DNA from: Rhodamnia argentea
Lineage: Eukaryota > Streptophyta > Magnoliopsida > Myrtales > Myrtaceae
Direction: 5' to 3'
DNA: 64,000 nucleotides
Assembly: GCF_020921035.1 (NCBI RefSeq)
Contig: NC_063151.1
Coordinates: 25,550,934-25,614,933, forward strand
Below are positions 38,302 through 49,715 of this stretch, in pieces. The position numbers and the translations under genes were made by a program. How positions within the stretch are numbered: the stretch's first letter is position 1; each line of letters begins with the position of its first letter. The notes below the pieces were generated by a model. It was not told where the DNA came from, ran no database searches, and saw only the letters and a program-made list of their open reading frames with translations.

Positions 38302-40646
38302 CTACTTGTAGTCCTTGCTTTTGCCCCAAACAACCAGGTACAAACTAGCCACAATGACGATTGCACCCATAACCCTGTTAATGGATTTAATTAGCATAAT
38401 ATAATTTTTAAAATTGATAATTAGCATGAATTGAGGCAAGAATTTGACGAAAAAAAATAAAGGGCACCTTCCCAAGGTAAGCTGCTCAGCTAACATGAAG
38501 GTACTCAAGGTTAGCGACAATCACCATGCTTAGGGGATTGAAGGCCGTGACGAAAACTGGTCCTCTTTCTTTCATGACCATACCTTGAACGTAGTGCGTC
38601 ACTTCTGAGCACACTATTCCCTGCATTTGCCAATTATGGTATAACTCCAAAGAAACTATTGTAGGAAAATTTGTGAGTCTCTTAAGGCAAGAAGTGGGTT
38701 GACGGTTGCATAAGCTTATGATTCTCATATTATGCTGCACAAAGTCAGTGGTGGAAACTGAAAAAAGTTCGTTCAAAAAGTTGTAAACTTATTGTACGGC
38801 GGGTAATTCAGTCATAAACTTTTCAATTGCGTCAATTCAGTCCTAAACCTTTTGACAACTTACCAATTCAATCATGAACATTTCGATTATACCAATTTAT
38901 TAGTACTAACCCTTTTAACGAATTGCCAATTTAGTCTTTCTGGCCAATTACTCAAATAATAGGTTCGAGACCAAAATGACAAAACTTCAAAAGATTTAGG
39001 ATTAAACTGGCAAAATTTCAAAAGGTTTAGGACTAAATTAACACGATTGAAAAGTTTATTACTAAATTGGCATAATTGAAAGGTTTATGTCGGAATTGGT
39101 ACAAGTGCTATAGGTTTATTTTTTTTTTTTGGCAATTTCCATGTGGAAACTGTTGCCACTCACTAATTCGCCAACATCTGTTTCCAAGTTACTTTGTAAA
39201 GGAAAATCAGTCAAATAATCGTGAAGTTGCGAGCGCTTACACCGTAGATAGCCGTGAGTAATTTGGCATCCTAATGTATGGACCAAACGGCGGCGTTTCC
39301 TCTTTCCATTACCAGAGCCACGACGGTACCCTCGACAGTCCTCAGAAAGCATATCCAAGACGCGAGAGAGAACTCAGTAGGATATGTTTGTAGTGTTATC
39401 ACCTATGGGATATTGAAAAAAAAAAAAAAACCATATCAATGCAAGTTAGGGTGCTATTGCGGTTTATGATTAGCCTTTGAACAAATAAAAACGTGTGGGT
39501 TCAACGTGCGAAGATCGACTACGTTGAATAATTACTTGGAGAATCGTGAAGCCAGCCGAACTAAACATTCCGGCTATGATCATGACAGAACCATCGATGG
39601 AATTCTGGAGGTTGATCCCACCATTGCCGCTCTCGTTTTGAATGTTGTTGCTGGTTGTCCCTCCTCCTCGTGCTCGAAATAGTTGGCAAACCGGGCCTTT
39701 GACTAGTGTCGTGATCATGGCTCCGGCGACCGTTGCAAATGCCCCTAAAACCTTTGCTTGGCTTCTAATGCTCCTCATTTTCACCTTCTCAAGTCTACGC
39801 CAACTTCGACCAAAAAAAAAGTCCACGTCAATAGTGACAAAAAGTGAGTCATTACTTATCTTAAAAAGTTAAATCATTCAACATTAAGATATGATCCCAT
39901 CGAAAATCAAAAGAACGTGAAACCCTATATATCATAAAAGAACCAACATTTACTGCATGATGCAAGCCATGACGAAGGTGATGGCCAGACGAATGTTGGA
40001 CATGGCAGCTCCGAATGTCGCCGTCGTGTACTTCATTCCCAAATAGTATAAATTCTGGTCAATGACTGGCCTGAGAGACGAAAGAACAAGAAAAACATGT
40101 CAAAGATAATCATGAACAATTTCTCGTAAAACCCAGAAAAGAAAATTGTTTTGAAACATTACGGTTGTCTTATTTGTTGCTATGGGCCTTATATACAAAA
40201 CAAAAGAAATGGCCCAATTACACTAGAAGTAACGGTGTCGTTCCCCTAGCACGGTCCATTATTAATCTCATACATACTCCAGTAAACCAAGAACCATCAG
40301 TGTAATGAAGGTGGGAAGTGTCATTTTCGGCCTTGTTGTCCTGAAGAAAAAAACGTTTTCATGATCAATACATCCAAAGTCAAGTTTAACCCAAAAAAAA
40401 AAAACAAAGTTAAGTTTAACCAAGACCAAATGAAGCGAGGAGACCGCGGGTGCATGTGCATGCACACGTGTAGTGGATGGTGAAAGGGGTGATGGCGATT
40501 GTGGCGACAGCGTGCCGGTAGACGACGAGCACATAATTGCTCGAGCCCTCGTTTAAGGCAGCTTTACAAATGATGTCCATCCCGGCCAGTCCGAGTTGCA
40601 AGAACACCACGAGAATGAACGGCTTCAACTTATGAATCCAGGCCAT
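38302..40646 (-). pseudogene. WAT1-related (nodulin MtN21/EamA) transporter, broken
   Basis: Seven exons are readable: 40468-40646, 40278-40340, 39954-40070, 39536-39794, 39241-39402, 38468-38620, 38302-38374. Family members are ten-helix EamA transporters of the plasma membrane or tonoplast; WAT1 itself moves auxin. Seen: MAWIHKLKPFILVVFLQLGL, then RPKMTLPTF, EPVIDQNLYYLGMKYTTATF, RSIRSQAKVLGAFATVAGAM, TVVALVMERGNAAVWSIH, VQGMVMKERGPVFVTAFNPL and the C-terminal VVWGKSKDYK. Two lesions: an in-frame TAG at 39271-39273 right after WSIH, and one extra base at about 38499-38514 that breaks the frame before AEQLTLGR. Exons and splice sites otherwise persist, so decay is recent. Sequencing error at one site is possible, but unlikely at both. 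Confidence 0.85.
38759..39140. mobile_element. Palindromic short element in WAT1 intron (copy E)
   Basis: The left arm has 'attgtacggcgggtaattca' and 'tcagtcctaaaccttttgac'; the right arm has 'aaaaggtttaggactaaatt' and 'gtttatgtcggaattggtac', ending in poly-T and 'ggcaatttcc'. It fills most of the intron between exons five and six of the WAT1 pseudogene. Confidence 0.65.
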
Positions 40647-43343
40647 ATTCCTTTGCTCAAATCGCGTAACTTCGCTCTTCTAATATGTATTGTCACAGCG
40701 TATCAACCTGGCTAACTTTCGCTCCTGTACCATTGTATAATGTAACCGACCCTGTTCCCAGAAGTAGAAAATGTTGTGCAAGACCCGCTTACCCACGCCT
40801 TTCATAGATTTCGGTTTCCATTAACAATGCACAAAGAGAGAGAGAGAGAGCTGTACCTTAAGCATGACAAAGTCACGCCACCAAACGCCAACGCAACCTC
40901 ACCAGCACAAGCTCATGCATACACTTACTTGAGCATATCAGCATGGACATCACCCGACGACTAATCCCAAAAGTATTAACGAAAGTGAAAGAGATTAGCT
41001 AGGTTTCTTTCCGTTTTTTCCTGACACTCAATAACCTTACCGAAATGACCAAAAGCTCTTTTGTACTGATACTCAATAATGTCCCAAGAAAATACGATTC
41101 TTGTATTTCGTCATCTATGAGTCATTGTTCAATTCCAACAATGGTGATAGCACCAACAATTCCAGTTTGAGAATCCATAAGGCAATTATCATTAAGATTG
41201 TTGGACTCGACATAAAAAAAGGAAAAATACAAAAAGAAAAGAAAAAAAAAATTGTTAATTTTTTTAGAAAAATTATAAAAGCTAGCTACATTAGCACCGT
41301 CTATCTTAAATGGCATCGCTGGCGTCCAAACGAGTGATTTTCTATTAAGATTGGCTTAATAAATTTAATTGACATAACATCAAAAGGTTGAGAATCCGAT
41401 TGCCAAAATTCAAAATTTTTTCGACAACTTTCCATTCTCAGGGTATCAAAAGTTCAGCAGCCACCGGCCCACCATTTATATCACTTTGGGCCTTTTTGCT
41501 CCATTGAAGCTCGACTACCTTCGAAAATTCTGGTGCCCCGTGATGGGCACCGCTCCATTTTTCTTCATCCATTTTTCACGCTCGAAGCCCCGGGAAGGCG
41601 ATCCCGATAGTGTTATCGTCTCCGGTTCTTTATCTTTCTGAAAACAAGCTTCTAACTTTCTCAATATCTTGCTGAAATTGATCTTGATACGTTTAATATC
41701 CAGAATATTTGGTTGTAGTGTACAGAAGATAATTTGGAACGTAGTATGTCCTCCAAATATCGGAGATTTATCATGGCGAGTTATGAACAATGCTTTGCTA
41801 ACCAATTGTAATCCGTTCTAGAGAGAGATTAGGCAGATCTGTGGGGAAACCGAATCAGGAGAGCACATTTCGTTTCCAAGTGCGTGGAGCAGATGCGTTT
41901 GGACTGGAAGCTTGGGAGTGGACAAAGATTTTGACCATGGCTAGGGGGTTGATGCAGATTATAGAAGATTTGAAGATGCTGCTTAGTTGGAGGTCGCAGT
42001 AGGAAAGGTGTTTACAGGTGCGGAGAGCCTTTGAAAGGGTTGAAGCTTTTGCCAGTATGGACTGAGGAGAGTGGAACAGAGATTGAGACTGATTCTTTGA
42101 TTGTTTTCATCTGTTATGTGACTTTGAGGACTGAGGAGGGTCGAAATTCGAAACTATGAACCTGTGATGATTTTGTTTTCATCTGTTATGGAGACAGTTT
42201 GAAGTGTTGTGTAAAGTCGATAGGTAGAATAATGTAACAAGTGTGCTTGTGAGTTTCATAGACTTTTGCCCCCGTGATGATTGCTGATCATCTGATCATA
42301 AGTCTGACTAAGCTGTGATACTCTGTACATATATATGACGGGGCTATGATACTTGGAAAGTTGACTCGAAGGTGGCAGAGGTTTGAGGTTGGTCTTTTAT
42401 GTGAATCAATAATAGTTTCGCAGCAACAACAATTGATTATGGAATTTGAATCTAATGGAATCCTTCTACTTGGAAGAAGGGTCAATAGTCAGCTAGGTGA
42501 ATACTGATATTTCGAGGCTTGTTCTTGAGTTGACTCTAACAGAGCTTCGATATATCAGAGGTGAAAATTGCAGAATTCATTGCGTTTTGAACCGTGCAGA
42601 GATGAAGGTTGTTAAAGTCGCTGCAACCGAAACTAGATAGAGTTGATAATCACATATCTCACAGAAGTTCAGTATTTTGGAGATGTCAAACCAGACAGGT
42701 AAATTTGGAGTTGTAATCTAAAATTAGAATCGAGTGGAGTTACAGTGCTTGGAGGTTTCATGTACCAGAGTTATTAGAGTTCAACAAACTTTCATGGCCT
42801 TTGAGGATTTTCTGTAACTTGTATGTGGTGAAGATTCTGAATTTCCACAGGTGGAGATCACTAGGTCTGTTGATTCAAATGTAACAGGATTTTGATGTGG
42901 GCAGCACAAATATGAGAACGGTTACTGGCCTAAGACTTGAATAGGAGAGATCATCAAGATTGACTCGAGACTAGCAGTGGTTTGATGTTTAAAGAGTTGG
43001 AGTTCATCTTGCCCGGACCAGTTTTTGACTCCAATTCAAGTTTCTGGACAGGTCCAGAGAGTTATCACTCATCAGTAGATGATTCTTCCATGACATGGCT
43101 TCGGTTCCAGATGCATCATGGTCGACTGAAAGATGATCCGACTCATTTCAAGCTACATTCACCAAGTATCTTTGTTCAAGATTGTGATTGCATGAGAATA
43201 GAAGATGCTTCATTAGGAGATCATGGCATGAACACTTTGAAAACTTTTATTTCCAGAACAAGGCACAAGAAAATGTAAAGAGTGACTATTCTCTACTTAC
43301 TACTCTCTCTCTCTCTCTCTCTAACTGAGAATTCACTCTGAAA
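40647..43343. other. Intergenic, with one unexplained frame
   Basis: Upstream of the WAT1 pseudogene, with a GA repeat near 40840. A possible element fragment (copy F) lies at 41360-41435. A + frame at 42982-43278 (98 codons) and a - frame at 41515-41805 (96 codons) are unrecognised and not supported by exon structure. A CT repeat at 43303-43322 lies in the 3' UTR of the next leftward gene. Confidence 0.45.
43303..43322. repeat. CT microsatellite
   Basis: Ten CT units about 20 bases beyond the stop codon of the acyl-protein thioesterase gene. Confidence 0.85.
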
Positions 43344-46300
43344 TTATGAACGAGATCCTTCGAGCCCCAGCCTCGCAGTGATCCAGTTGGAGAGATCGCT
43401 CATCTCCCTAGGCACCGTGTAGTGGCCAATTCTGCAGATTTGAGCCATACATTGTAAGGGCTATACCAATACATGGCATCTTAATTTGTTACAATTTTAA
43501 TGTCTGAAGGATCAAGAAACGAAAGCCAGACCCGTCGAAGGATTTGAATGTAAGATAACGGAATCCCGCAGAGCTCAAGTAGCGAGCCGACCGCTCTCCA
43601 TAGTTATAAGGGACTAAGTCATCACCTGCAGCAATAGTACTTGTGTGGGTCAAAGCTTCCATTAATTAAGCATTGAGCAGGCCTCAATTTTTTCTTGGCA
43701 CATAACAAAAGAAACAGGAGTCAAGATTGTTGGCAATTTACTGAATTAGATGGAAACATAGACTGTGTTGCCTACATGTTCCGTGATAGAGCAAAATTGG
43801 CAAGAATGCAGCTCTTCTTGCAGCCTCACTGGACCCTTCAATCTTACTCCTCAAGCTCCTGCACAGTCGAAAGCCTTCAGCTATCTGAATCAGATCATTC
43901 AACATATAGTGCTCGTTCTAATTCCTTCTGACGGTACATGACTTTCATTTGAGGTTCGAATTCGCGGTCTACGCGAATCATGGTACCTTAAGTATTTTTT
44001 CTCAGAGAATTGACTGAATGCAGTAATCAAGCAGGAACCATTTTTATCAGTCACTGTACATTCTGTACTTGATACAGAAACTCGTAAGCTGCATCTCAAC
44101 TGATTTACTGTTGCAACATTCTCAATTTTCGAGAGGTCGAGAGGGGAAAATGCTTAATAAATATTTAAAATCACTTCGAAAGAGTCCAAGCAACAGTGAG
44201 CTTAATCTTTTCTTCTAGTCATCTGGACTTACTAATCAGATTGAGGGAAAGATGGTCAAGAATTAATCACCTTGAAGCAGGGAGCCACCCACTGAGACCA
44301 ACCACTGTCCTTAAGTTGACTGGGTAAGGATAGCCATTCCCGTATTTACCCAATGCCCAACAAACTGCAGAGTAGAGGGCCGTTGCCGCACCCATACTGA
44401 AGCCTCCGATCCCGACTTTAACTGCCAATAAACGGTGTGATTGAATTCGAGAGTAAACAAATGATGGTCCCTTCATCTACTATAAAGTTTCAAAAGACGA
44501 TAACTACAGTTCTATCCCTTCAGAAGACAGGAATTACATTTGGCTTTAGTCTAGTCAAGTACGAATTGAGATAGGGTAGCTCAAGGAATGTATGTAGCTA
44601 TGATCCTATCAACTTCATTCTCCCATTCCCTCTCTCTCATTTATCATTGAGCATAAAGTAGCTTACGAAACAATCCTTGGACAATGGCACCTTCTACTAG
44701 CGTATACAGTGCCAACAACAACAATAAGGTCTCAACTTGGATCAGGAAAAGTGCTCTTGAGCTTGTTAAATTGTAAGGCCAACACCAGGTCATGTGTACG
44801 AAAACTTAACTTTTTAAGAAACCATTGTGATTATGAAGCCATCTTTTGCGAGCTTCTTACCGTCAGCTGGTTCGGTTGACAGCAAGTTTGCAATGTGGGC
44901 TGCTGAAGCATCCAAATTTTCCCAGTCATCCGGACCATCTTCTGAAAGCTCCCCAACGTCAAACCCTAAAGCAATAACAAATGAGAATGTTCACCAGTAG
45001 TTCCTAAACATGCTATGGAAATATAAGGCGAGAAGCAGAATATGATGATAATCTTACATGCAGTGCAGGAAAATCCCCCTAGCAACGTCACAGGACGAGT
45101 AGGAGCAGTAGGGCAAATCCACTTTATCTGCTTCATTGTGATTTGAAGCAAAAAATGACAAGTTTGCATAAGAAGAGCTAGAATAGAATGTGTAAACTCA
45201 TTAGTAACAGATGGTTTCTCATGCTTACATTTGGAAGAGGAAGTGAGTCCAAAACCTGGGACCAGCTGCCACCAAACAAAGTAATATGTGAGACATCACC
45301 TCTGCTTTGAGCTCATGGCCAACGTAAGTTTCTTTTTACTAAATCAGCCAGCATATGCAGTAGTAGCAGTAACTCCTTGATGCCGAGAAGGCACATATTC
45401 CTTAACTAAAGAACCAATTATCAACTTATGCTGTTGGATTTTCATTTTCAACCGGAGTATTCAGTTTACACAGCATGATAGTAGCATGCAGAGAACACTG
45501 CAACAAAAACTAACCAGACAAGAAATTCTAAGTCCGGTGGTATCTTTACATCACAATTAGTATGCTGATGTTTGAATGTTGAAACAAAAAAGGAAAAAGA
45601 ACACAAAGCTTGTTATGTCCTCGAAGGGGTAAAGCATCATCTTTTAAGAATGTCCACTGTGATCCTTCTATTATATGAAATTCAGCTGAATTGGTGGGTT
45701 GGTGGTCCCTCCATGAGGAAAGCATATACTTGTCTTATGAGTCATTTTTTTTCCCCTCCCAATTGAGGTCAACTTGAAATGAGACAAGACAAGAAACCAG
45801 AATAAATCATTCTCCTAAGATAAAAGATATACTTGAAAAATGTCCTGCTCTTTGCTCTTATGATGATGAGTGCTGATGAGATTCACTTTCAAAAGCAAAA
45901 CTAATGAAACTGAAACATCATGTATGGACCACCTGCACCTAAAGATGACAAAGTGCAATTGCTTAAGAAATTGACATTTTCACGTACTCTTTTGACTTTT
46001 CTACTTTTCGTAGGCAAAGTCCACCATCTTGCAGTCTCTCTTGTCAATACAGAAAAAGAAGCGAACTCTTCCTATGCGGTCACTTTAAGGAAGATTTGCA
46101 ACTTATCTTCTCTCATTGATAATGCACGGTCCTAGACACCATGAGAGATTCAAAACGAAGTTTGCGGGTTCAATAGGAGATTCACCTTGATCACTTCTGA
46201 CAGTGAATTACTGAGAATTAGATGTAATGCGCAGAATGATCATACTTTCTCTCTCGCGAAAACTGATGAAGTCCTTACATGCCCCACAACAGTTCCCAGA

Positions 46301-46722
46301 AACACCGAAGAATTCATGCCGCACAATGAGCAAACATCCATGGAATTGATGTTAGCTACTCAAGAAGGCAAAAAGTACCTAGAGCCATTATCGCCGAGGC
46401 CATGCAGCCAAACAATTGTGGCCTGGTGTCTCCCTTTCGGCCTCACCACATAGGTCCTCCCGAATTCCATTGTCCTCCTTGAACTTCTGCTACCTAAACT
46501 TGGTTCCACAACACCGGTGAATACTCGGGAAAAGGAAAAAACCAAAGGACGAATAAACAGGATAAAACACTAAGAAATGCGTACACGAGTTTGGTCATAA
46601 CTGATGAACCATTACACGGTCCAAAAGAAAACCCATCACAAGCAAAATTTTTCAGTAGGAAAAATGTGGTGAAAGAGTGAGAAAGACAAACCAGAGCTCA
46701 TGGATGGAGGGGGATAGCTCAT
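43344..46722 (-). CDS. Acyl-protein thioesterase-like alpha/beta hydrolase
   Basis: Removes fatty-acyl groups from S-acylated proteins or hydrolyses small esters in the cytosol; the family includes plant SOBER1/At5g20060 and human APT1. Nine exons: 46692-46722, 46379-46523, 45229-45265, 45058-45127, 44861-44965, 44271-44421, 43776-43858, 43532-43625, 43344-43431; 804 nt, 267 residues. Seen: IVWLHGLGDNGSSWSQ (oxyanion region), WICPTAPTRPVTLLGGFSC, nucleophile elbow GIGGFSMGAA (Ser138), HGTCDDLVPYNYGE (catalytic Asp209, as in human GDCDPLVP) and IGHYTVP (His242), ending LGLEGSRS. The full triad is intact. The first exon and the acceptor at 46524 are the least certain part; an alternative start is the ATG within RRTMEFGRTYV. 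The 1.1-kb second intron has no recognisable gene. Confidence 0.9.
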
Positions 46723-49353
46723 CCCTGTGGTTCAGGAGCAACTGCACCAAATAGTGCAGTTGATTGCAGTAACTGCTGAGTGCTTTGAACAATACTTGGG
46801 AAGATATTGAGTATTTATAACCAAGTGGGGGTGGTGTTAGAAAAGGGAATAGAACCTATGAATATGCATTGGCTATTGCATTTGAGTCATGAATGTGTGC
46901 ACACCAGCTGCACACATTGCAAACAAATATTGCTAGAGGCATCCATGGAAAGGAAAGGAAAAGACAGGCGAAAAAGAAGGATATCTTTTGGGCACACTAC
47001 ACACACTCGAGAGAATCAAATCTCAAAACCAGAAGAATTTCAAAATTAAAAAAAAAAACCAACAAGCACTCAATCAGCAATCCAGCTACCTGATTTTGCA
47101 ATTGCAACCGTCGAGCGAATCTATGCTCGGATGCAGTGGCCGAAAAAACAAAAGCAAAACCAGCCACAAGCTACCCAAGAATAACTGCTTAAAAAAGCAT
47201 TATGAAGAAAAAAGATGATGCTCAAGAAAAATATCTTTTCTTCCCAATCATTGGTTCGTGAATTTCTGATGATTGAGGGTCCTTGGTGCCATCCCAGAGT
47301 GTCCTGTCGGGACAGTAAGACTAGTTTACTTAATTATTGCACAGTGACTCACAGACACAGGAACTTTAAGATTGTGGCAATACAATTGTCTCCTTAATAA
47401 CATGTAACTGTTACCTGTAGGAAGTCAACTATTTCATGCTTAAAAGATCAGCGAGAGAACAAAGCTCCATTTTGCAGACGAGTCTATGTCATTCCTTCTG
47501 AGTATATACCGAAACAACTCTTTTTTTGTAGACGATAAGCATACCTTACTTCAGTCTTCAGAGCCAGAGGGAACCGAACACGAATTTCCGGCAACGAAGA
47601 TCAGGTCTTACCAAGTACGTCAATCCTGTCAAATGAATGAATAAGTGCCCATCTGTTAAGAACGTCTTAAGTTTAGATCAAACTGACCTGGAGTTATTCT
47701 GAATGATAACGAGTAACACAAACATAATATGCACAGATCAGTGGATATAGCATTACGGACGCCACTGAGATAATCAGCCACTAGATCATAAAAGAAAAAA
47801 AAATAAAAACACCGTTACATGCGCGAAATGTTGGATTGCCTTAACGCCAGATGACATTACAGGATGACATGAACTGAGCTAGGTTGCAAGGCAACAAGAG
47901 AAAGGGACTAGAAGTACATTCTTCACTTAAGATTCTTCAAATTATTACACTACTTTATACACGGGAAGAAAACCAAAACACATGAATTTCTCAACTATAA
48001 CAAATACAAAAAGGCGTCATTTGTCCAAACCCTAGGGCAAGAAAATGTTCACTACGCTGTTGAAATGATGTGAGATGCATGACTAGCTTCTTGAAATGGT
48101 AATCTTTGATTCTTCGCCATGCATAGCCAATGGGGGAATCCATGAGGGCCATTAAACTATTTTTAAGGGTTTTGGTGTGCGTATTTGTTCTTGTGATGTC
48201 TACTCATACATGGTCGAATATGCCTTTTCCAAGAAGTAACCTTGATTTTAATGCGAATGAGACTCAACAATAAGAATATCAACCTTTTCCCACTTACTTT
48301 CTTTTGGGTAAAATACAGCACCACTCACTTACTATTGCTCTGTTTTCATTCTTCCTTTTTTGAAATCCTTCATTTTGGATAGTTTTATTCCTTGGGTCTT
48401 AATGAAAAAATTGCCTAGAATATCCAAAAAAATTTAGGCTTTCTATTTTGTGTCGAATTATGTGAATCTAACTCGAAATTCGGTGTGTAAAAAAAAAAAA
48501 AAAGAAGCAACTCAAAGTTTAGTGTAAGCGATATTCTCAATCAAAATTTTCAGGACGTTTAAATATACCGGCTTGATGGACATTTCTACAGTTTTGCTCC
48601 TCGACCCAATTAACTCATAAAGTTTTTGGTTTCGACATGATCATTAGAGTCTTAATTCCTTTGCTTCACACCTATTTCGATTTAAACTTTGGATCTTTTC
48701 TACCTTATAAATAATCTTAACGAAAAACAATGTTCACATCTTGCTATATTATTCTCTTTTCATATACTAGTTCCTTTGCACACATGGATGCGCTCTGCGG
48801 GTGCTTGATTCGAGATTGATCTGTATAATTCTTAGCGCATAATTCAATATGAACTTCAATAGTAGGGATATATGCTCATAATGTAAAAAGAGATTATTAT
48901 TATTAATGAGATACAATGATTTCTTTACTGTTGTGAAAATTGGGATGAGATAAGGGTACTTTGGTTATACGAAAAAAGGATCGCAAAAATTGAAAGTTAG
49001 CTTAAGTATAGTTATTAACTAATAATTCCACCACAGTTATAAGACTATTTTCCATAATCTTTTAAATGTCAATTTTTGCACATCCCCATTCGAACACGGG
49101 TGGGTGTGTGTAGCTCATCTAATAATCGAAATCTTTCTTGCAGATTGAGAACATTTTTAACGTCTGTTGGCTTCTATTCATCATCAGACCATATCCGATT
49201 TAGTTTACCATTGTGATTGTCAAGTACATTCATCCGGGAAGAGATCGCCAAGAGGAAGCTCACGTTTGAGCCTGTGTACATATCTAGTTGGACTCACTTT
49301 CATTAAAAAAATTTTAAATCAATGACTTATGAATCTAACACGATTCACACATT
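46723..49353. other. Upstream region of thioesterase gene and spacer
   Basis: Bases about 46.7-47.6 kb may include a leader exon of the thioesterase gene, but I cannot prove one. The rest is AT-rich with poly-A runs and no recognised gene. Confidence 0.4.
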
Positions 49354-49715
49354 CATATTGTTGGGGTTGTCCCATATCGGTTGTGGAAGGGCCTAGTGAT
49401 CGGTTTAAAAGTGCGAGGGAAAACCTCATTCTTTGAGCTAGCTTTTGGAATAAGAGAAGCCCAAGATCACTCAATACTAGTATCGGAGCCTAGGTTACCA
49501 ACAAGTCTGGACCCAATAGTTACACGGGAGACATACGGATTGTCGTTGCCTCCGACCCACGGCCCGATATGCCCGATATGTGAGGGGGAGATTGTTGGGG
49601 TTGTCTCACATCGGTTGTAGAAGGGGCTGTTGGTCGGTTTATAAGTGTGAGGGAAAGCTTCATCCTTTGAATTAGCTTTTAGGATGAGAGAGGCCCAAGA
49701 CTACCAAACACATAT
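49354..49715 (+). mobile_element. TRIM retroelement with target-site duplication
   Basis: Two direct terminal repeats, 49359-49473 and 49593-49710, both open TGTTGGGGTTGTC and end in CA. The 5-base direct repeat CATAT flanks it at 49354-49358 and 49711-49715. Just inside the left repeat, TAGTATCGGAGCC (49478-49490) resembles the initiator-methionine tRNA primer site TGGTATCAGAGCC. Just before the right repeat there is a purine tract GAGGGGGAGA (about 49582-49591). The internal part is only about 119 bases and cannot code gag or pol, which defines a terminal-repeat retrotransposon in miniature. Repeats differ at a dozen or so positions, so the insertion is not very recent. Confidence 0.9.

Noticed and set aside
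46379-46545. Start of the thioesterase at a TTG codon at 46545
   Set aside because: There is no ATG in that frame before RRTMEF within the exon. A tiny upstream exon with ATG at 46722 gives a phase-consistent protein; the internal ATG remains the alternative.
49381-49620. A 79-codon frame on the + strand
   Set aside because: It lies across the TRIM's left repeat, interior and right repeat, so it is a chance frame in a non-coding element.
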